Shown: positions 18,425 to 28,020, numbered from the stretch's first letter. The stretch: DNA of 64,000 nucleotides from Campylobacter ornithocola (GCF_013201605.1 NZ_CP053848.1:186001-250000); one strand, 5' to 3'. The notes: generated by a model from the sequence alone, not told the origin. Program-made: numbers and translations.

Positions 18425-18783
18425 ATCCAGCTGAAATCAAAAAGCTACGCACAGAAAGCATTTTAAAAGAACTTATACCAGAAGCTTTAGCAAATTTAGA
18501 CAACGAAGCTTTAAAAAATTTGTGCGTAGTGGATGTAGAGTGTAAAAAAGGCAGATATGATGCTTTTGTGTATTTAGATAAAATGTTTTTTAATACCCAA
18601 GAGCAAGAAATCATACTCAACCAACTCAAAAAAGCCGCCCGTGCTTTGCAAAATTACTGCATGAGTGAGCAAGGGTGGTATAGATGTCCGAATTTTCACT
18701 TTAAATTTGATGATAGATTAGAGTATCAAAACCATATGGATGCTTTATTTGAAAAAATCAAAAAGGAACAAAATGAATCTTGA
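18421..18783 (+). CDS. rbfA: 30S ribosome-binding factor RbfA
   Basis: A 120-residue KH-like cold-shock maturation factor. RbfA binds the pre-30S near helix 1 of 16S rRNA. The N-terminal helix ([19 protein letters not shown]) and the strand [18 protein letters not shown] fit the RbfA core. It starts in a 4-base overlap with infB (ATGA) and its last bases overlap rimP. Identification leans partly on the infB-rbfA-rimP order, which is highly conserved. Confidence 0.88.
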   Translation: MNPAEIKKLRTESILKELIPEALANLDNEALKNLCVVDVECKKGRYDAFVYLDKMFFNTQEQEIILNQLKKAARALQNYCMSEQGWYRCPNFHFKFDDRLEYQNHMDALFEKIKKEQNES

Positions 18784-19195
18784 AGCACTTTGTAAAGAAG
18801 CAGGACTTAGCTTTTATGATGATGAGCTAGTAAGTGAAAATGGTAGAAAGATTTATAGAATTTATGTGCAAAAAGAAGGCGGGGTAAATCTTGATGATTG
18901 TGCTAGACTTAGTGAGATTTTATCGCCTATTTTTGATGTAGAGCCACCTGTGAGCGGGGAGTATTTTTTAGAAGTATCAAGCTGTGGGCTTGAGAGAAAA
19001 CTTAGCAAAATCGAGCATTTTGCAAAAAGCATTAATGAGCTTGTAAAAATCACAACTAGTGAAAAAGAAAAAATCGAAGCAAAAATCATCGCTGTAGATG
19101 ATGAAAATATCACTTTAGAAAATTTAGAAACTCAAGAAAAAACTACTATAAATTTTAGCGACATAAGAAAAGCTAAAACCTTCATACAATGGTAA
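18773..19195 (+). CDS. rimP: Ribosome maturation factor RimP
   Basis: A 140-residue RimP (YhbC) protein for 30S assembly. Seen: YRIYVQKEGGVNLDDCARLS, the IFDVEPPVSGEYFLEVSS block and SSCGLERKL (the S-P-G-L-x-R-x-L motif with Cys for Pro). ATG 18773 with upstream AAAAAGGA is preferred to an in-frame start 33 bases earlier, which lacks an RBS and would extend beyond the usual N-terminus. It is the last gene of the run and is followed by an inverted repeat. Confidence 0.92.
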   Translation: MNLEALCKEAGLSFYDDELVSENGRKIYRIYVQKEGGVNLDDCARLSEILSPIFDVEPPVSGEYFLEVSSCGLERKLSKIEHFAKSINELVKITTSEKEKIEAKIIAVDDENITLENLETQEKTTINFSDIRKAKTFIQW

Positions 19196-19219
19196 AAATT
19201 TAGAAATCTAAATTTTTAC
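19192..19219 (+). terminator. Inverted repeat after rimP, possible terminator
   Basis: Arms of 13 bases (GTAAAAATTTAGA and its complement at 19207-19219) with a 2-base centre; the rimP stop is inside the left arm. A TTATCTTTTGT stretch follows. The stem is AT-rich, so its strength as a terminator is uncertain. Confidence 0.45.
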
Positions 19220-19229
19220 TTATCTTTTG

Positions 19230-19235
19230 TATAAT
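19230..19235 (+). promoter_or_regulatory. -10 box for the 95-residue gene and mcrBC
   Basis: TTTTGTATAAT on the plus strand, 33 bases before the next ATG and just after the rimP hairpin, suggests the restriction genes have their own promoter. Confidence 0.55.
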
Positions 19236-19267
19236 TGAATTTAAACATAAGAATAAAAAGGCGTATA

Positions 19268-19555
19268 ATGCTTGAAAATAAATATGATTATAAAATCAGT
19301 AAAGCAGATAAAAATGGCAATGTGTATTATCATTTTCCAAAAGATGAAGATGAATTTAAAGAAGCAGTTGTAAAAAATGGTGGCATGAGTGTGTATGTTT
19401 ATCAAGATGATAAGTTAATAGATGAATTTCATACAAAAAGTCAAGGCTATAAATGGACTTCGCCTGTTTTTAATTATTTAAAAACTATGAATAAAAATGG
19501 GGAAAGATTTTATAGATATTATAAAAATTGTAAATTTTTTGCGGTTGTGGATTAG
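19268..19555 (+). CDS. Hypothetical 95-residue protein upstream of mcrB
   Basis: Unrecognised, acidic/basic, soluble protein rich in Tyr, Lys and Asn. Seen: YDYKISKADKNGNVYYHFPK and an ending with YRYYKNCKFFAVVD. It has no signal peptide, no membrane segment and no known motif. ATG 19268 with AAAAAGG upstream is the chosen start; an in-frame TTG 33 bases earlier overlaps the promoter. It ends 12 bases before mcrB, so it is probably cotranscribed with the restriction genes. A link to restriction is suggested by position only. Confidence 0.7.
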   Translation: MLENKYDYKISKADKNGNVYYHFPKDEDEFKEAVVKNGGMSVYVYQDDKLIDEFHTKSQGYKWTSPVFNYLKTMNKNGERFYRYYKNCKFFAVVD

Positions 19556-19567
19556 GAAGGTTTTATC

Positions 19568-21430
19568 ATGATTGAATTTTCTAATGAGGAAAGAGAAAAA
19601 TTTAAAGATTATTTGATTAATTTTTTTAACAATGCATATGGTGGTAATAAATTCTCTCGAAAAGATGAAGAGGATAATTTTAATTTTTTAAAAAAATATG
19701 GCTATTTTGTTAAATTGAGTTATGGAAGAGGAATCGTATCTAAAATTCCTTGGATTATATTTGTAAGAATGGATACACAAGAATATAAAGCATCTTATGG
19801 TGTTTATGTATATTGTGGCATAAAGCGAGAAAATGGAGAAATTGTAGTTTATATCGGAGAGAGCGAGGATATAATAATTAATTATATTGCAAAAGATAAA
19901 GTTGATGAATATAATACAAAATTTAATAATGTGGTTTTTCACTATTCAAATTTAAATAATGATATTGATGTGATTGTTGATAAAATTATAGAAAATATGC
20001 ACTGGTTTAAAAGGCTACCATTAAATGAAATTCAAGATAGAAATGCTTTATCTATAAGTAATAATAAAGAAATAAGAAATAATGAAAATGAAATATCAAA
20101 TAAAAAAGAAAATCAAAATCTACCTTTAAATCAAATTCTTTATGGACCTCCAGGCACGGGAAAAACTTATCATACTATAGATAAGGCTTTGGAAATCTTG
20201 GGTGAAAATTTAGCAAATAAAGATAGAGATAGGAAAAAAGAAAAATTTGATGAGTATGTAAAAAATAGGCAAATAGTTTTTACTACTTTTCATCAAAGCT
20301 ATGGATATGAAGAATTTGTAGAAGGTATAAAGCCTCGTATAGATAGCAAAGAAAATTCTAAGGAAGTAGAATACGAAATAAAAGACGGAATTTTTAAAGA
20401 ACTTTGTAAAAAAGCTTTGGATAATTACAAAGTATCTTTATTAACACAAGAAGAATTTGTAAAGAGTGAAGATTTAGAAAACAAAATAGAAATTTTTTTA
20501 GATGAATTGGTAGATCAACAAAAATTTATAGAAAAAACTCAAAGTGGTGGATTTAAATTAGAAGAATATAATGAAAAATATAGAATTATCACAGATGATA
20601 CTAATGCAAATTTGTATTTAAATTTAGAAATTTTTAAAACGCTTTTGGAAAATAAAGATAAGATTATAAACGGAAGAAGCATTAAGCAAATTTTAAATAA
20701 TAAACATAGAAGACAAATCGATAGTTACTATTTTCAGCTAGTTAAATTGTTTAAAGAACGAGAACAGGATTATAAAGTAGATAATAATCCTGGTGAGAAG
20801 CCAGAATTAAAACCTTATATAATCATCATAGATGAGATTAATCGTGGAAATGTAAGTAAGATTTTTGGTGAGCTTATAACCTTGATAGAACCTAGCAAAA
20901 GAATAGGTAAAGAAGAAGAGTTAAAGGTAACTTTGCCTTATAGTAAAGATGAATTTGGAGTGCCTAAAAATGTTTATATCATAGGCACTATGAATACAGC
21001 TGATAGAAGTATAACTTCACTTGATACAGCTTTGCGAAGACGTTTTGAATTTGTCGAGATGATGCCTGATGTGAGCAAATTATCTATGGATTGTGAAGGT
21101 ATTAATTTACAAGAATTATTAAAAGCTATCAATACGCGTATAGAATACTTGCTAGATAGAGAAAAGACTATAGGCCATGCATTTTTTATAGGCGTTGATA
21201 GTTTAGAGAAATTAAAAAAAGTTTTTCAAAATAAAATCATCCCACTATTACAAGAGTACTTTTATAATGATTATGCATTGATTGACGCGGTTTTAAATAA
21301 AAATGGTATGCTAAAAAAACAAGATAAAAAAAATATGACAGATTTTATAGAAAGTGATAGGGTTATTTATAAATTTAGTGACAGTGAAGATTGGGATGAA
21401 AATACTTTTAAAAAAATATATGAACAATGA
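19568..21430 (+). CDS. mcrB: McrB-like AAA+ GTPase of a type IV restriction system
   Basis: A 620-residue protein. Residues ~1-160 form an N-terminal MrcB_N/DUF3578-like domain, probably sensing DNA modification. The AAA+ motor has Walker A GPPGTGKT (~193-200), Walker B IIIIDEINRGN (~417-427) and the McrB signature MNTADRS (~477), followed by the arginine-rich LRRRFEF. McrB-type motors hydrolyse GTP and drive McrC to cut DNA carrying modified cytosines. RBS AGGAAGG precedes the ATG. It overlaps mcrC by 4 bases. The same gene pair follows rimP in C. jejuni, so this is a stable resident rather than a recent insertion. Confidence 0.88.
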   Translation: MIEFSNEEREKFKDYLINFFNNAYGGNKFSRKDEEDNFNFLKKYGYFVKLSYGRGIVSKIPWIIFVRMDTQEYKASYGVYVYCGIKRENGEIVVYIGESEDIIINYIAKDKVDEYNTKFNNVVFHYSNLNNDIDVIVDKIIENMHWFKRLPLNEIQDRNALSISNNKEIRNNENEISNKKENQNLPLNQILYGPPGTGKTYHTIDKALEILGENLANKDRDRKKEKFDEYVKNRQIVFTTFHQSYGYEEFVEGIKPRIDSKENSKEVEYEIKDGIFKELCKKALDNYKVSLLTQEEFVKSEDLENKIEIFLDELVDQQKFIEKTQSGGFKLEEYNEKYRIITDDTNANLYLNLEIFKTLLENKDKIINGRSIKQILNNKHRRQIDSYYFQLVKLFKEREQDYKVDNNPGEKPELKPYIIIIDEINRGNVSKIFGELITLIEPSKRIGKEEELKVTLPYSKDEFGVPKNVYIIGTMNTADRSITSLDTALRRRFEFVEMMPDVSKLSMDCEGINLQELLKAINTRIEYLLDREKTIGHAFFIGVDSLEKLKKVFQNKIIPLLQEYFYNDYALIDAVLNKNGMLKKQDKKNMTDFIESDRVIYKFSDSEDWDENTFKKIYEQ

Positions 21431-22842
21431 AAACAATCAACACCTTTTCTATCATCGAATACCAAGATTTTTCTAAAGAAGATTTAAAAGAAATTTTCAA
21501 AGAAAAAGCTGAAATATTTTATAAAGAGCTAGAAGACTTTGCAAAAAATAATGAAAGTCTTCTAGGCTTTAAAAGTAAAAACGCCTTAAAAGCTAAAAAT
21601 TATGTCGGCATTATACAGACTAAAAGCGGTGTTTTAGAAATCTTGCCAAAATGCACAAATTTAAAAAAATATACAGCTAACAATAAGAGCAAATCAAAAC
21701 TATTTTTAAAAGAAAATTTTAAAAAGACTTATACAATAGACAATAATAATGAATTATCTACAAAATTTAGTTATTTTCAAGATTGTAAAATTTTTACGAA
21801 TACTAAAATCAAAGATTTTAAAAATCTTAAAATAAAAAAATTTTATAGTCTAGCAAAAACAAATTTTTGCCCTAAAAATCTTTTAATTAATATGCTAAAA
21901 ACCTTAAAAAATTCTCCCTTTAAAAAGTCTCAAATTTCATCTTTACAAATTGCTAAAATGCCTTTGTTTGAAGTATTTATCACGATGTTTTTAGATGAAT
22001 TTGATAGTGTGTATAAAAAAGGTTTGATGAGATCTTATGTAAGTAGCGAAGAAAACAGAACTTTTTTAAAAGGAAAATTACTTTTTAATGAGCATATAAA
22101 ATCAAATTTAATACACAAAGAAAGATTTTTCACAAGTAGTGATGAATTTGTTTTAGACATAGCGCCAAATCGTTTGATAAAATCAACGCTAAATTTTTTA
22201 AAATCCAAAACAAGCTTGAATAAATTTAAAATCATCAAAGCTATGCAAATGCTTGATGAGGTAGAATTTTCTAAAAATTATGAAAAAGATTTTAGTTTTA
22301 AAATTTCAAGACATTTTGATTATTATGAAAATATACTTTCTTGGTGTAAGATATTTTTGCAAAATAAAACTTTTACTCTATATAAAGGCAAAAACGAAGC
22401 CTTTGCTTTACTTTTTCCTATGGAAAAACTTTTTGAAAACTATGTAGCTTATATGTTTAAACTTGCTAATCCAAATAAAAATATAAAAACCCAAAGTAGT
22501 GGAAAGTATCTAATCTCAAAAAATGATGAAAAATGTTTTATGTTAAAGCCTGATTTATATATAGAAAATAAAATGATTTTAGATGCCAAATGGAAAATTC
22601 CAGATGATAGTGAAGATGAGGAAAAACATGGTATATCGCAAAGTGATTTATATCAAATGTTTGCTTATGCAAATAAATACGAGATAAAAGAAATTTATCT
22701 TATTTATCCTCTATGTGAGAGAACTTTTGACTTAAGAGAGAAATTAAAAACCAAAGATATTAAGTTTTTAGCGCAAGGTTTTTTAAAAGCTTGCGATGAA
22801 CATGTAAAGCTTAAGGTATTTTTCGCACCTTTACCTTTTTAG
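21427..22842 (+). CDS. mcrC: McrC-like nuclease subunit of a type IV restriction system
   Basis: A 471-residue partner of McrB. The C-terminal domain carries a PD-(D/E)xK nuclease core: KPDLYIEN, then ILDAKWKIP, then GISQSDLYQMFAYA, the typical McrC arrangement. The N-terminal part (IIQTKSGVLEILPKC) is the usual McrC start. It begins in an ATGA overlap with mcrB, which supports a stoichiometric pair. It appears intact. ribD follows after 8 bases. Confidence 0.88.
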   Translation: MKTINTFSIIEYQDFSKEDLKEIFKEKAEIFYKELEDFAKNNESLLGFKSKNALKAKNYVGIIQTKSGVLEILPKCTNLKKYTANNKSKSKLFLKENFKKTYTIDNNNELSTKFSYFQDCKIFTNTKIKDFKNLKIKKFYSLAKTNFCPKNLLINMLKTLKNSPFKKSQISSLQIAKMPLFEVFITMFLDEFDSVYKKGLMRSYVSSEENRTFLKGKLLFNEHIKSNLIHKERFFTSSDEFVLDIAPNRLIKSTLNFLKSKTSLNKFKIIKAMQMLDEVEFSKNYEKDFSFKISRHFDYYENILSWCKIFLQNKTFTLYKGKNEAFALLFPMEKLFENYVAYMFKLANPNKNIKTQSSGKYLISKNDEKCFMLKPDLYIENKMILDAKWKIPDDSEDEEKHGISQSDLYQMFAYANKYEIKEIYLIYPLCERTFDLREKLKTKDIKFLAQGFLKACDEHVKLKVFFAPLPF

Positions 22843-22850
22843 GAAGTAAT

Positions 22851-23843
22851 ATGAATCACGAATTTTATATGAATTTAGCCATAGATGAAGCTTGGAGATA
22901 TCAGCTTTTAACCTACCCAAATCCAGCCGTAGGCTGTGTGATCTTAGACAAAAATGGCAAAATTTTAAGCATAGAAGCACACAAAGAAGCAGGCAAGGCT
23001 CATGCAGAACTTAAAGCAGTGAGTAAAGCCTTAAAAGTGCTTAATCCAAATTTAGATTTACCACAAAATGCAAATGATTTGCATGAGTTTATTTGTCAAA
23101 ATCATCAAGGTTTGCTAAAAGGCGCTAGTGCTTATGTGAGTTTAGAACCTTGCAATCACCAGGGTAAAACTCCACCTTGTGCAAAGCTTTTTAGCACGCT
23201 TGGTTTTAGCGAAGTTTTTATCGCTACTAAAGATGAACACAAGCTCGCAAGCGGTGGAGTAGAGTTTTTAAAAGATCAAGGCATAAAAGTTCACATGGGA
23301 ATTTGCGAGCAAAGAGCCAAAGAGCTTTTAAAGCCTTTTTTAAAATGGCAAAAATCAAGTTTTAAATTTTTTAAACTAGCCCTTTCTTTAAATGGTTCTG
23401 CTTATGGTAAAATCGTAAGTTCTAAAGCAAGTAGAACTTACGCTCATGCATTGCGCTCAAAGCTTGATTTGCTTGTAGTAGGTGGAGAAACTATAAGACA
23501 TGATAGGCCTATTTTAGATGCAAGGCTAGCTCAAGCTAAAGCACCAAATTTATGTATACTAAGCCATCAAAATTTAGAAAGTTTTGATCCAAACATTCCT
23601 TTATTTAGCGTGCCTGAGAGAGAAATTTTTACAAGCATTCCTAGCAAAGCAAAGTTTATTATGTATGAGGGTGGGGAGAATTTTTTAAAAGCCTTTAAAG
23701 ATGAGCTAGATATGCTTTTGATTTTTTCAAACTCGAATTTAAACACCCTTGAAAATGTTAAGTTAGATTTAAAGCTAAAGCCTTTATACAAAGGCTTTTT
23801 AGAAAATGATACTTATGGATTTTATGAGATTATTAAATCTTAA
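22851..23843 (+). CDS. ribD: Riboflavin biosynthesis deaminase/reductase RibD
   Basis: A 330-residue bifunctional enzyme. The N-terminal deaminase has the zinc motifs HAELKA and PCNHQGKTPPC; the C-terminal reductase begins near residue 165 (KFFKLALSLNGSAYGK) with VVGGETIRHDRP. The two activities convert the GTP-derived pyrimidine to the ribitylamino uracil precursor. RBS AGGAAG lies before the ATG. The stop overlaps the convergent sppA by 4 bases. The reductase half is somewhat short and diverged. Confidence 0.9.
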   Translation: MNHEFYMNLAIDEAWRYQLLTYPNPAVGCVILDKNGKILSIEAHKEAGKAHAELKAVSKALKVLNPNLDLPQNANDLHEFICQNHQGLLKGASAYVSLEPCNHQGKTPPCAKLFSTLGFSEVFIATKDEHKLASGGVEFLKDQGIKVHMGICEQRAKELLKPFLKWQKSSFKFFKLALSLNGSAYGKIVSSKASRTYAHALRSKLDLLVVGGETIRHDRPILDARLAQAKAPNLCILSHQNLESFDPNIPLFSVPEREIFTSIPSKAKFIMYEGGENFLKAFKDELDMLLIFSNSNLNTLENVKLDLKLKPLYKGFLENDTYGFYEIIKS

Positions 23844-24733
23844 TAAATTTTTTGTGAGCTTACTTGTGTGAAAAATTGTGTCAAAGTGTTAGCAAAAAAG
23901 CTAGCACTTTGCTCTTCTAAACGTTTTAAAAACTTATCTATAGCATCTTCTTTTTGCCAGATAGGGTTTTGCACTTTGGCTAGTTTTTCTACTTCTTTTT
24001 TGGCTTGCTCGTAATTGCCTATTTTATCAATGAGTTTTAATTTTAAAGCCTCATTAGCTAAAAATACTTTCGCATCAGCCCATGAGCTTGTTTGGTTTAA
24101 GTCTAGCTTACGATTTTTAGCGACAAATTGCGTGAAAAGCTCATAGCTTTGATTGGCTAAATTTTGCAAAAAGTCTTTTTCATCTTCGCTCCATTTGCGC
24201 ATGAAAGTTCCCGCTTCTTTGTAATTTCCTGCTTTGATAGTTTGCTCATTTATACCAAGTTTTTGTGCAAGCTCACTTACTTCAAAGCCTTGCATGATTA
24301 CCCCGATAGATCCTACAAAGCTAGCAGGATTAGCGATGATCATATCAGATCCTACTGCACTTAAGTAACTCCCACTTGCTATAGTTCCACCTGCATAGAC
24401 TACCACAGGTTTTTTAGCTTTAAGATCTTGTATAGCAAGAGCTATTTCCATACTTGGAGCAAAAGCTCCACCAGGGCTATCTATAAAAAGTAAAACCCCT
24501 TTTATAGCTTTATCGTCTTTGACTTTGTAAATTTGCTCTAAAAGATTACTCGCATCGCTAATTTCGCCTTTAAGATTAATTTGTGCTAAGTTTGCATTAG
24601 AAAGTTTGACATTATCCCCACTTGGAGCAAGGATTAAAAACACAATAAATAAAAACACAAAGGTTTTAAAATAAGTGTTGATATAAGAAATGATTTTTCC
24701 AATTCCTTTAAAAAATGACTTTATAATTTGCAT
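23840..24733 (-). CDS. sppA: Signal peptide peptidase SppA (short form)
   Basis: A 297-residue membrane-bound serine protease that degrades cleaved signal peptides. One TM segment (residues ~22-38), then a ClpP-like fold: IDSPGGA, GGTIASGSY with Ser120 as nucleophile candidate, NPASFVGSIGVI, and KAGNYKEAG, in which Lys172 is the likely general base. This is the single-domain ~35-kDa form with one catalytic site per subunit, unlike the duplicated E. coli protein. It overlaps the upstream amidohydrolase by 13 bases. Confidence 0.9.
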   Translation of the reverse strand: MQIIKSFFKGIGKIISYINTYFKTFVFLFIVFLILAPSGDNVKLSNANLAQINLKGEISDASNLLEQIYKVKDDKAIKGVLLFIDSPGGAFAPSMEIALAIQDLKAKKPVVVYAGGTIASGSYLSAVGSDMIIANPASFVGSIGVIMQGFEVSELAQKLGINEQTIKAGNYKEAGTFMRKWSEDEKDFLQNLANQSYELFTQFVAKNRKLDLNQTSSWADAKVFLANEALKLKLIDKIGNYEQAKKEVEKLAKVQNPIWQKEDAIDKFLKRLEEQSASFFANTLTQFFTQVSSQKIY

Positions 24734-25944
24734 TCTTTCCCTTCTATAAAAAGTTTTAACACTTCTTTGCTTTGCAAGATAAATTGCAAAGGAAGTTGTT
24801 TTAAATTTGTGCTATTTGGTAAAACAAAAAGACTAAAATCAGCGATTTTGCCTTTTTGAATTTGACCTAGGTTTAAATTTAAAGCTTTTGCGGCTTTGTT
24901 AGTCGCCATTAAAAGCAATATTTTAGCAAAATTTTCTAACTCAAAATCATCATGTATAAGTAAATTTGCTCTCATTTCATCAAGCATACTTAAAGAGGTG
25001 TTTGAACTTAAACCATCAGTTCCTAGATGGATATTAACACCATTTTTTAAAGCAGGTTTTAATTTAAAAGTATTTTTACTCAAAAGTCTGTTTGAAAAAG
25101 CACAATGCGTGATCGAGTGTAAATTTTTATCTAATAAATCCCATTCTTTAAAATACACACAATGTGTAAATAAAGTCCTTTGGCCTTTAAAAAGTTCTAA
25201 AAAGCTTTGTGGAGTGTAAAATGGCATAGGATTTTTATTAAATTTAGCCAAGCTTTTTTTAAAACCACCTTTTTTAAACCTTAGCCAGTTGTTTTCATGA
25301 TTGCTTTCAAGAAAATGTGTGCTTAGCAAATGATCATTTTCTCTAGCAAGTTTTATAGCAAATTTGGCAAGTTCTGGGTGGGTTGAATAGGGTGCATGTA
25401 ATGAAATAGCAGGGATAAATTTAGAAGCTTTAAAACTCATGCTTTTTTCATAGCGAGTTAAAAATTCCTCTTTTTTAGCTTGGACAAAATTTTCATTTGA
25501 ACCTAAAATTTCATTGAAAAATATCACTCTAGCTTGTGAATTTACACAAGGATTTAAATCATTCCCAAAACTTGAAATTTCTCCTATGGTAGCAGTGCCA
25601 CTTTTTAGCATTTTATGGATATTTTGTGAGATTAATTTTTCTTTGGCTTTTTCGTTTAATTGTTCGCGGTTATTAAAAATGCTATCAAGCCATTTTAAAA
25701 AGTCTCCAAAGACTAAATTTCCATTATTTGCACTAAATTCTAAATGTGTGTGCGGGTTGATAAAAGCAGGTAAAAGTAAGGTATCTTTTGGAGTTGGTAT
25801 AAGCTTAGCTTGTGGGTAGGATTTTTGTAAATTTTCTAAGCTATCAATTTCTAAAATATTATCATCAAAAAGAACTGCTTTGTTTTCTAAAATATTAAAA
25901 TCATCATCGCAAGTTAAGATGATTTTGGGTGCTATTATAAACAT
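24721..25944 (-). CDS. Amidohydrolase, possible 6-aminodeoxyfutalosine deaminase
   Basis: A 407-residue metal-dependent hydrolase of the cytosine deaminase/chlorohydrolase type. Metal ligands visible: H-x-H (NPHTHLEFS), SLHAPYSTHP, LSTHFLES, THCVYF and the catalytic Asp in LGTDGLSSN. In H. pylori a related protein (HP0267) is known to deaminate 6-amino-6-deoxyfutalosine for menaquinone; that role is plausible here because the same organism would use the nucleosidase at 2172, but other substrates are possible. It shares an operon with sppA. Confidence 0.8.
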   Translation of the reverse strand: MFIIAPKIILTCDDDFNILENKAVLFDDNILEIDSLENLQKSYPQAKLIPTPKDTLLLPAFINPHTHLEFSANNGNLVFGDFLKWLDSIFNNREQLNEKAKEKLISQNIHKMLKSGTATIGEISSFGNDLNPCVNSQARVIFFNEILGSNENFVQAKKEEFLTRYEKSMSFKASKFIPAISLHAPYSTHPELAKFAIKLARENDHLLSTHFLESNHENNWLRFKKGGFKKSLAKFNKNPMPFYTPQSFLELFKGQRTLFTHCVYFKEWDLLDKNLHSITHCAFSNRLLSKNTFKLKPALKNGVNIHLGTDGLSSNTSLSMLDEMRANLLIHDDFELENFAKILLLMATNKAAKALNLNLGQIQKGKIADFSLFVLPNSTNLKQLPLQFILQSKEVLKLFIEGKECKL

Positions 25945-25992
25945 TTTCTATCCTTTAAAAAGGGAAATTGTAGCTAAAATTTAGCTTTAAAA

Positions 25993-26001
25993 TGCTATAA
26001 T
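25993..26001 (+). promoter_or_regulatory. Extended -10 promoter of the aroQ-flagellar operon
   Basis: TGCTATAAT, a perfect extended -10 for Campylobacter sigma-70, 32 bases before the aroQ ATG; RBS AAAGG follows. It is the only clear promoter before a run of eleven same-strand genes through mnmA. Confidence 0.75.
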
Positions 26002-26032
26002 ATAGTAAATTTTACTAAATAAAGGTTAGATT

Positions 26033-26515
26033 ATGAAAGTTATGGTAATACAAGGACCAAACATCAATATGCTTGGTGTAAGAGAAACTCATATTTATGG
26101 CAATATGAAAATGGAAGATATCCATGAGCAAATGAAACAAGCTGCAAAACAAGCTAATGTAGAGATTGAGTTTTTTCAAAGCAATTTTGAAGGTGAGCTA
26201 GTTGATAAAATTCAAGAATGCTTAGGTAGTGTAGATGGAGTGATTATTAACGCAGCTGCTTATGCACACACTTCTATAGCAATCCGCGATGCGATTGCAG
26301 CGATTAATATGCCTGTGATTGAAGTGCATATTAGCAATACTTATAGAAGAGAAGAATTCAGACAAAAAAGCATGATAGCACCAGTTTGCGCAGGTAGCGT
26401 GGTAGGTTTTGGCCCTTTTGGTTATCACATGGCTTTAATGGGACTTTTCCAAATTTTTGATCAAATCAATGCATATAAAGCAGCTCAAGCAAAAGCACAA
26501 CAAGCAAATCAATGA
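26033..26515 (+). CDS. aroQ: Type II 3-dehydroquinate dehydratase AroQ
   Basis: A 160-residue shikimate-pathway enzyme. Seen: [12 protein letters not shown] with the start of the flexible active-site lid, [16 protein letters not shown], and [14 protein letters not shown] with the catalytic His. Normal length; type II enzymes form dodecamers. The stop overlaps the next start (ATGA). Confidence 0.96.
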   Translation: MKVMVIQGPNINMLGVRETHIYGNMKMEDIHEQMKQAAKQANVEIEFFQSNFEGELVDKIQECLGSVDGVIINAAAYAHTSIAIRDAIAAINMPVIEVHISNTYRREEFRQKSMIAPVCAGSVVGFGPFGYHMALMGLFQIFDQINAYKAAQAKAQQANQ

Positions 26516-27537
26516 ATTTTATCTTAAAAAACGAAAATGCACTTTTTTATGAGTGTGGCTATTCTTGCGATAATGCTTTGTTTTTAAAACTTGAAGATGA
26601 AGCATTTTTTATCACTGATGCAAGATATAGCTTTGAAGCTAGTGAAATGATAAAAAATGCTAAGGTGGTTTTAGCACAAGATCTTTTTGCTAGTGCTAGA
26701 GAGCTTTTAGAAAAAGCAGGAATTGATAGGGTGTGTTTTGACCCAAAAGACTTTAGCTATTTTGAATTTAAAGAACTTAGTAAAAGTGCAAATATCGTTT
26801 TTGAAGAAAAATTAGACTTGAGTAAAAACAAACGCATTATAAAAAATACTAAGGAATTACAACTTTTGCAAAATGCTGTAAATTTTGGTAAAGAATGCTT
26901 TGAAGAATTTGCTAAATTTATCAGCCAAGAAGGCCATGGAAAAAGTGAAAAAGAATTGCATTTTAAAGCATGTGAAATTTTTCAAAAAAAAGGCGCTTTA
27001 GGACTTTCTTTTTCACCTATTGTAGCTATTAATGAAAATGCGGCTAAAGCACACGCTTTACCTAGTGATAAATGTTTAGAATATGGAGATTTGTTATTAG
27101 TTGATGCGGGTGTGGTTTATCAAAGGTATTGTTCTGATCGTACAAGAACGGCTTGTTTTGATGAGAGTGGTATAGTATTTGATAAAAATAAGCCAAATTT
27201 TAAAGATAAAGAAATTATGCAAATTTATGAAGTGGTCAAGCAAGCTCAGCTTCAAGCTATAGAAAAAGCACGCGTTGGTATGATGGCAAGGGAGCTTGAT
27301 TTTATCGCAAGAGAAGTGATTAAAAACGCAGGTTTTGAAAAAGAATTTATTCATAGTTTAGGGCATGGAGTAGGACTTGATATACATGAGTTACCAAACA
27401 TTAGTCCAAGAAGTGATTATGAACTAAAAGAAGGTATGGTATTTACCATTGAACCTGGAATTTATATCAAAGATAAACTTGGTATCAGGATAGAAGATAT
27501 GATCTATCTTGATAAAGAAAAGGCAGTGGTGTTATAA
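26512..27537 (+). CDS. M24-family aminopeptidase (Xaa-Pro type)
   Basis: A 341-residue metallopeptidase. A creatinase-like N-terminal domain is followed by a pita-bread domain with dinuclear-metal ligands in [19 protein letters not shown] (two Asp), [15 protein letters not shown] (His), TIEPGIY (Glu) and IRIEDM (Glu). It likely removes residues before proline in peptides. It overlaps aroQ by 4 bases. The order aroQ / M24 peptidase / folK / flhF is the one I recall from H. pylori. Confidence 0.9.
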   Translation: MNFILKNENALFYECGYSCDNALFLKLEDEAFFITDARYSFEASEMIKNAKVVLAQDLFASARELLEKAGIDRVCFDPKDFSYFEFKELSKSANIVFEEKLDLSKNKRIIKNTKELQLLQNAVNFGKECFEEFAKFISQEGHGKSEKELHFKACEIFQKKGALGLSFSPIVAINENAAKAHALPSDKCLEYGDLLLVDAGVVYQRYCSDRTRTACFDESGIVFDKNKPNFKDKEIMQIYEVVKQAQLQAIEKARVGMMARELDFIAREVIKNAGFEKEFIHSLGHGVGLDIHELPNISPRSDYELKEGMVFTIEPGIYIKDKLGIRIEDMIYLDKEKAVVL

Positions 27538-27538
27538 T

Positions 27539-28012
27539 TTGCTGATTAAAGGAGCTAGAAGGTTAGAAAAAATTCGTTTTTTTCCTTTTTATTCAAAGGC
27601 AGATAAAAAAGGAAAATATATAGCCATTATAGGACTTGGGAGTAATATAGAAGATGAGAAAAAACGCTTTCGGAGTTTATTTAGGCTTTTAATGCAAGAT
27701 AAACGCTTGCAAGTATTGCAAACATCGCCATTTTTGATTAATAAAGCTTTTAGCTTTGAAGAGCAAAAAGATTTTACTAATGCAGTGATGATTGTTAGCA
27801 CAAGTTTGCACGCAAGAGCACTTCTAAAAGTTTTGTTTTTTTATGAGTTTAAATTCAAAAGAAAAAGAACTTTTAAAAATGCTCCTAGAACGCTTGATTT
27901 GGATTTGTTGTATTTTTCAAAAAAAGCGCGTAAAGATGAGTATTGCACAGTACCTCATGTGGGGGTAAATGATAGAATTAGCGTAACTTTGCCTTTGGGC
28001 TTGTTAAGATAA
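27539..28012 (+). CDS. folK: HPPK, folate pyrophosphokinase FolK
   Basis: A 157-residue 6-hydroxymethyl-dihydropterin pyrophosphokinase. Seen: IIGLGSNIEDEKKRF (the G-S-N signature), SPFLINKAF, DFTNAVMIV, and the catalytic stretch APRTLDLDLLYF with the Mg-binding Asp pair, then VPHVGVNDR. It has an extra ~30-residue basic N-terminus, as in C. jejuni FolK. TTG at 27539 is the likely start; an in-frame TTG at 27509 lies inside the peptidase gene. It makes a dihydropteroate-synthase substrate. Confidence 0.88.
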   Translation: MLIKGARRLEKIRFFPFYSKADKKGKYIAIIGLGSNIEDEKKRFRSLFRLLMQDKRLQVLQTSPFLINKAFSFEEQKDFTNAVMIVSTSLHARALLKVLFFYEFKFKRKRTFKNAPRTLDLDLLYFSKKARKDEYCTVPHVGVNDRISVTLPLGLLR

Positions 28013-28020
28013 GGAAAAAT

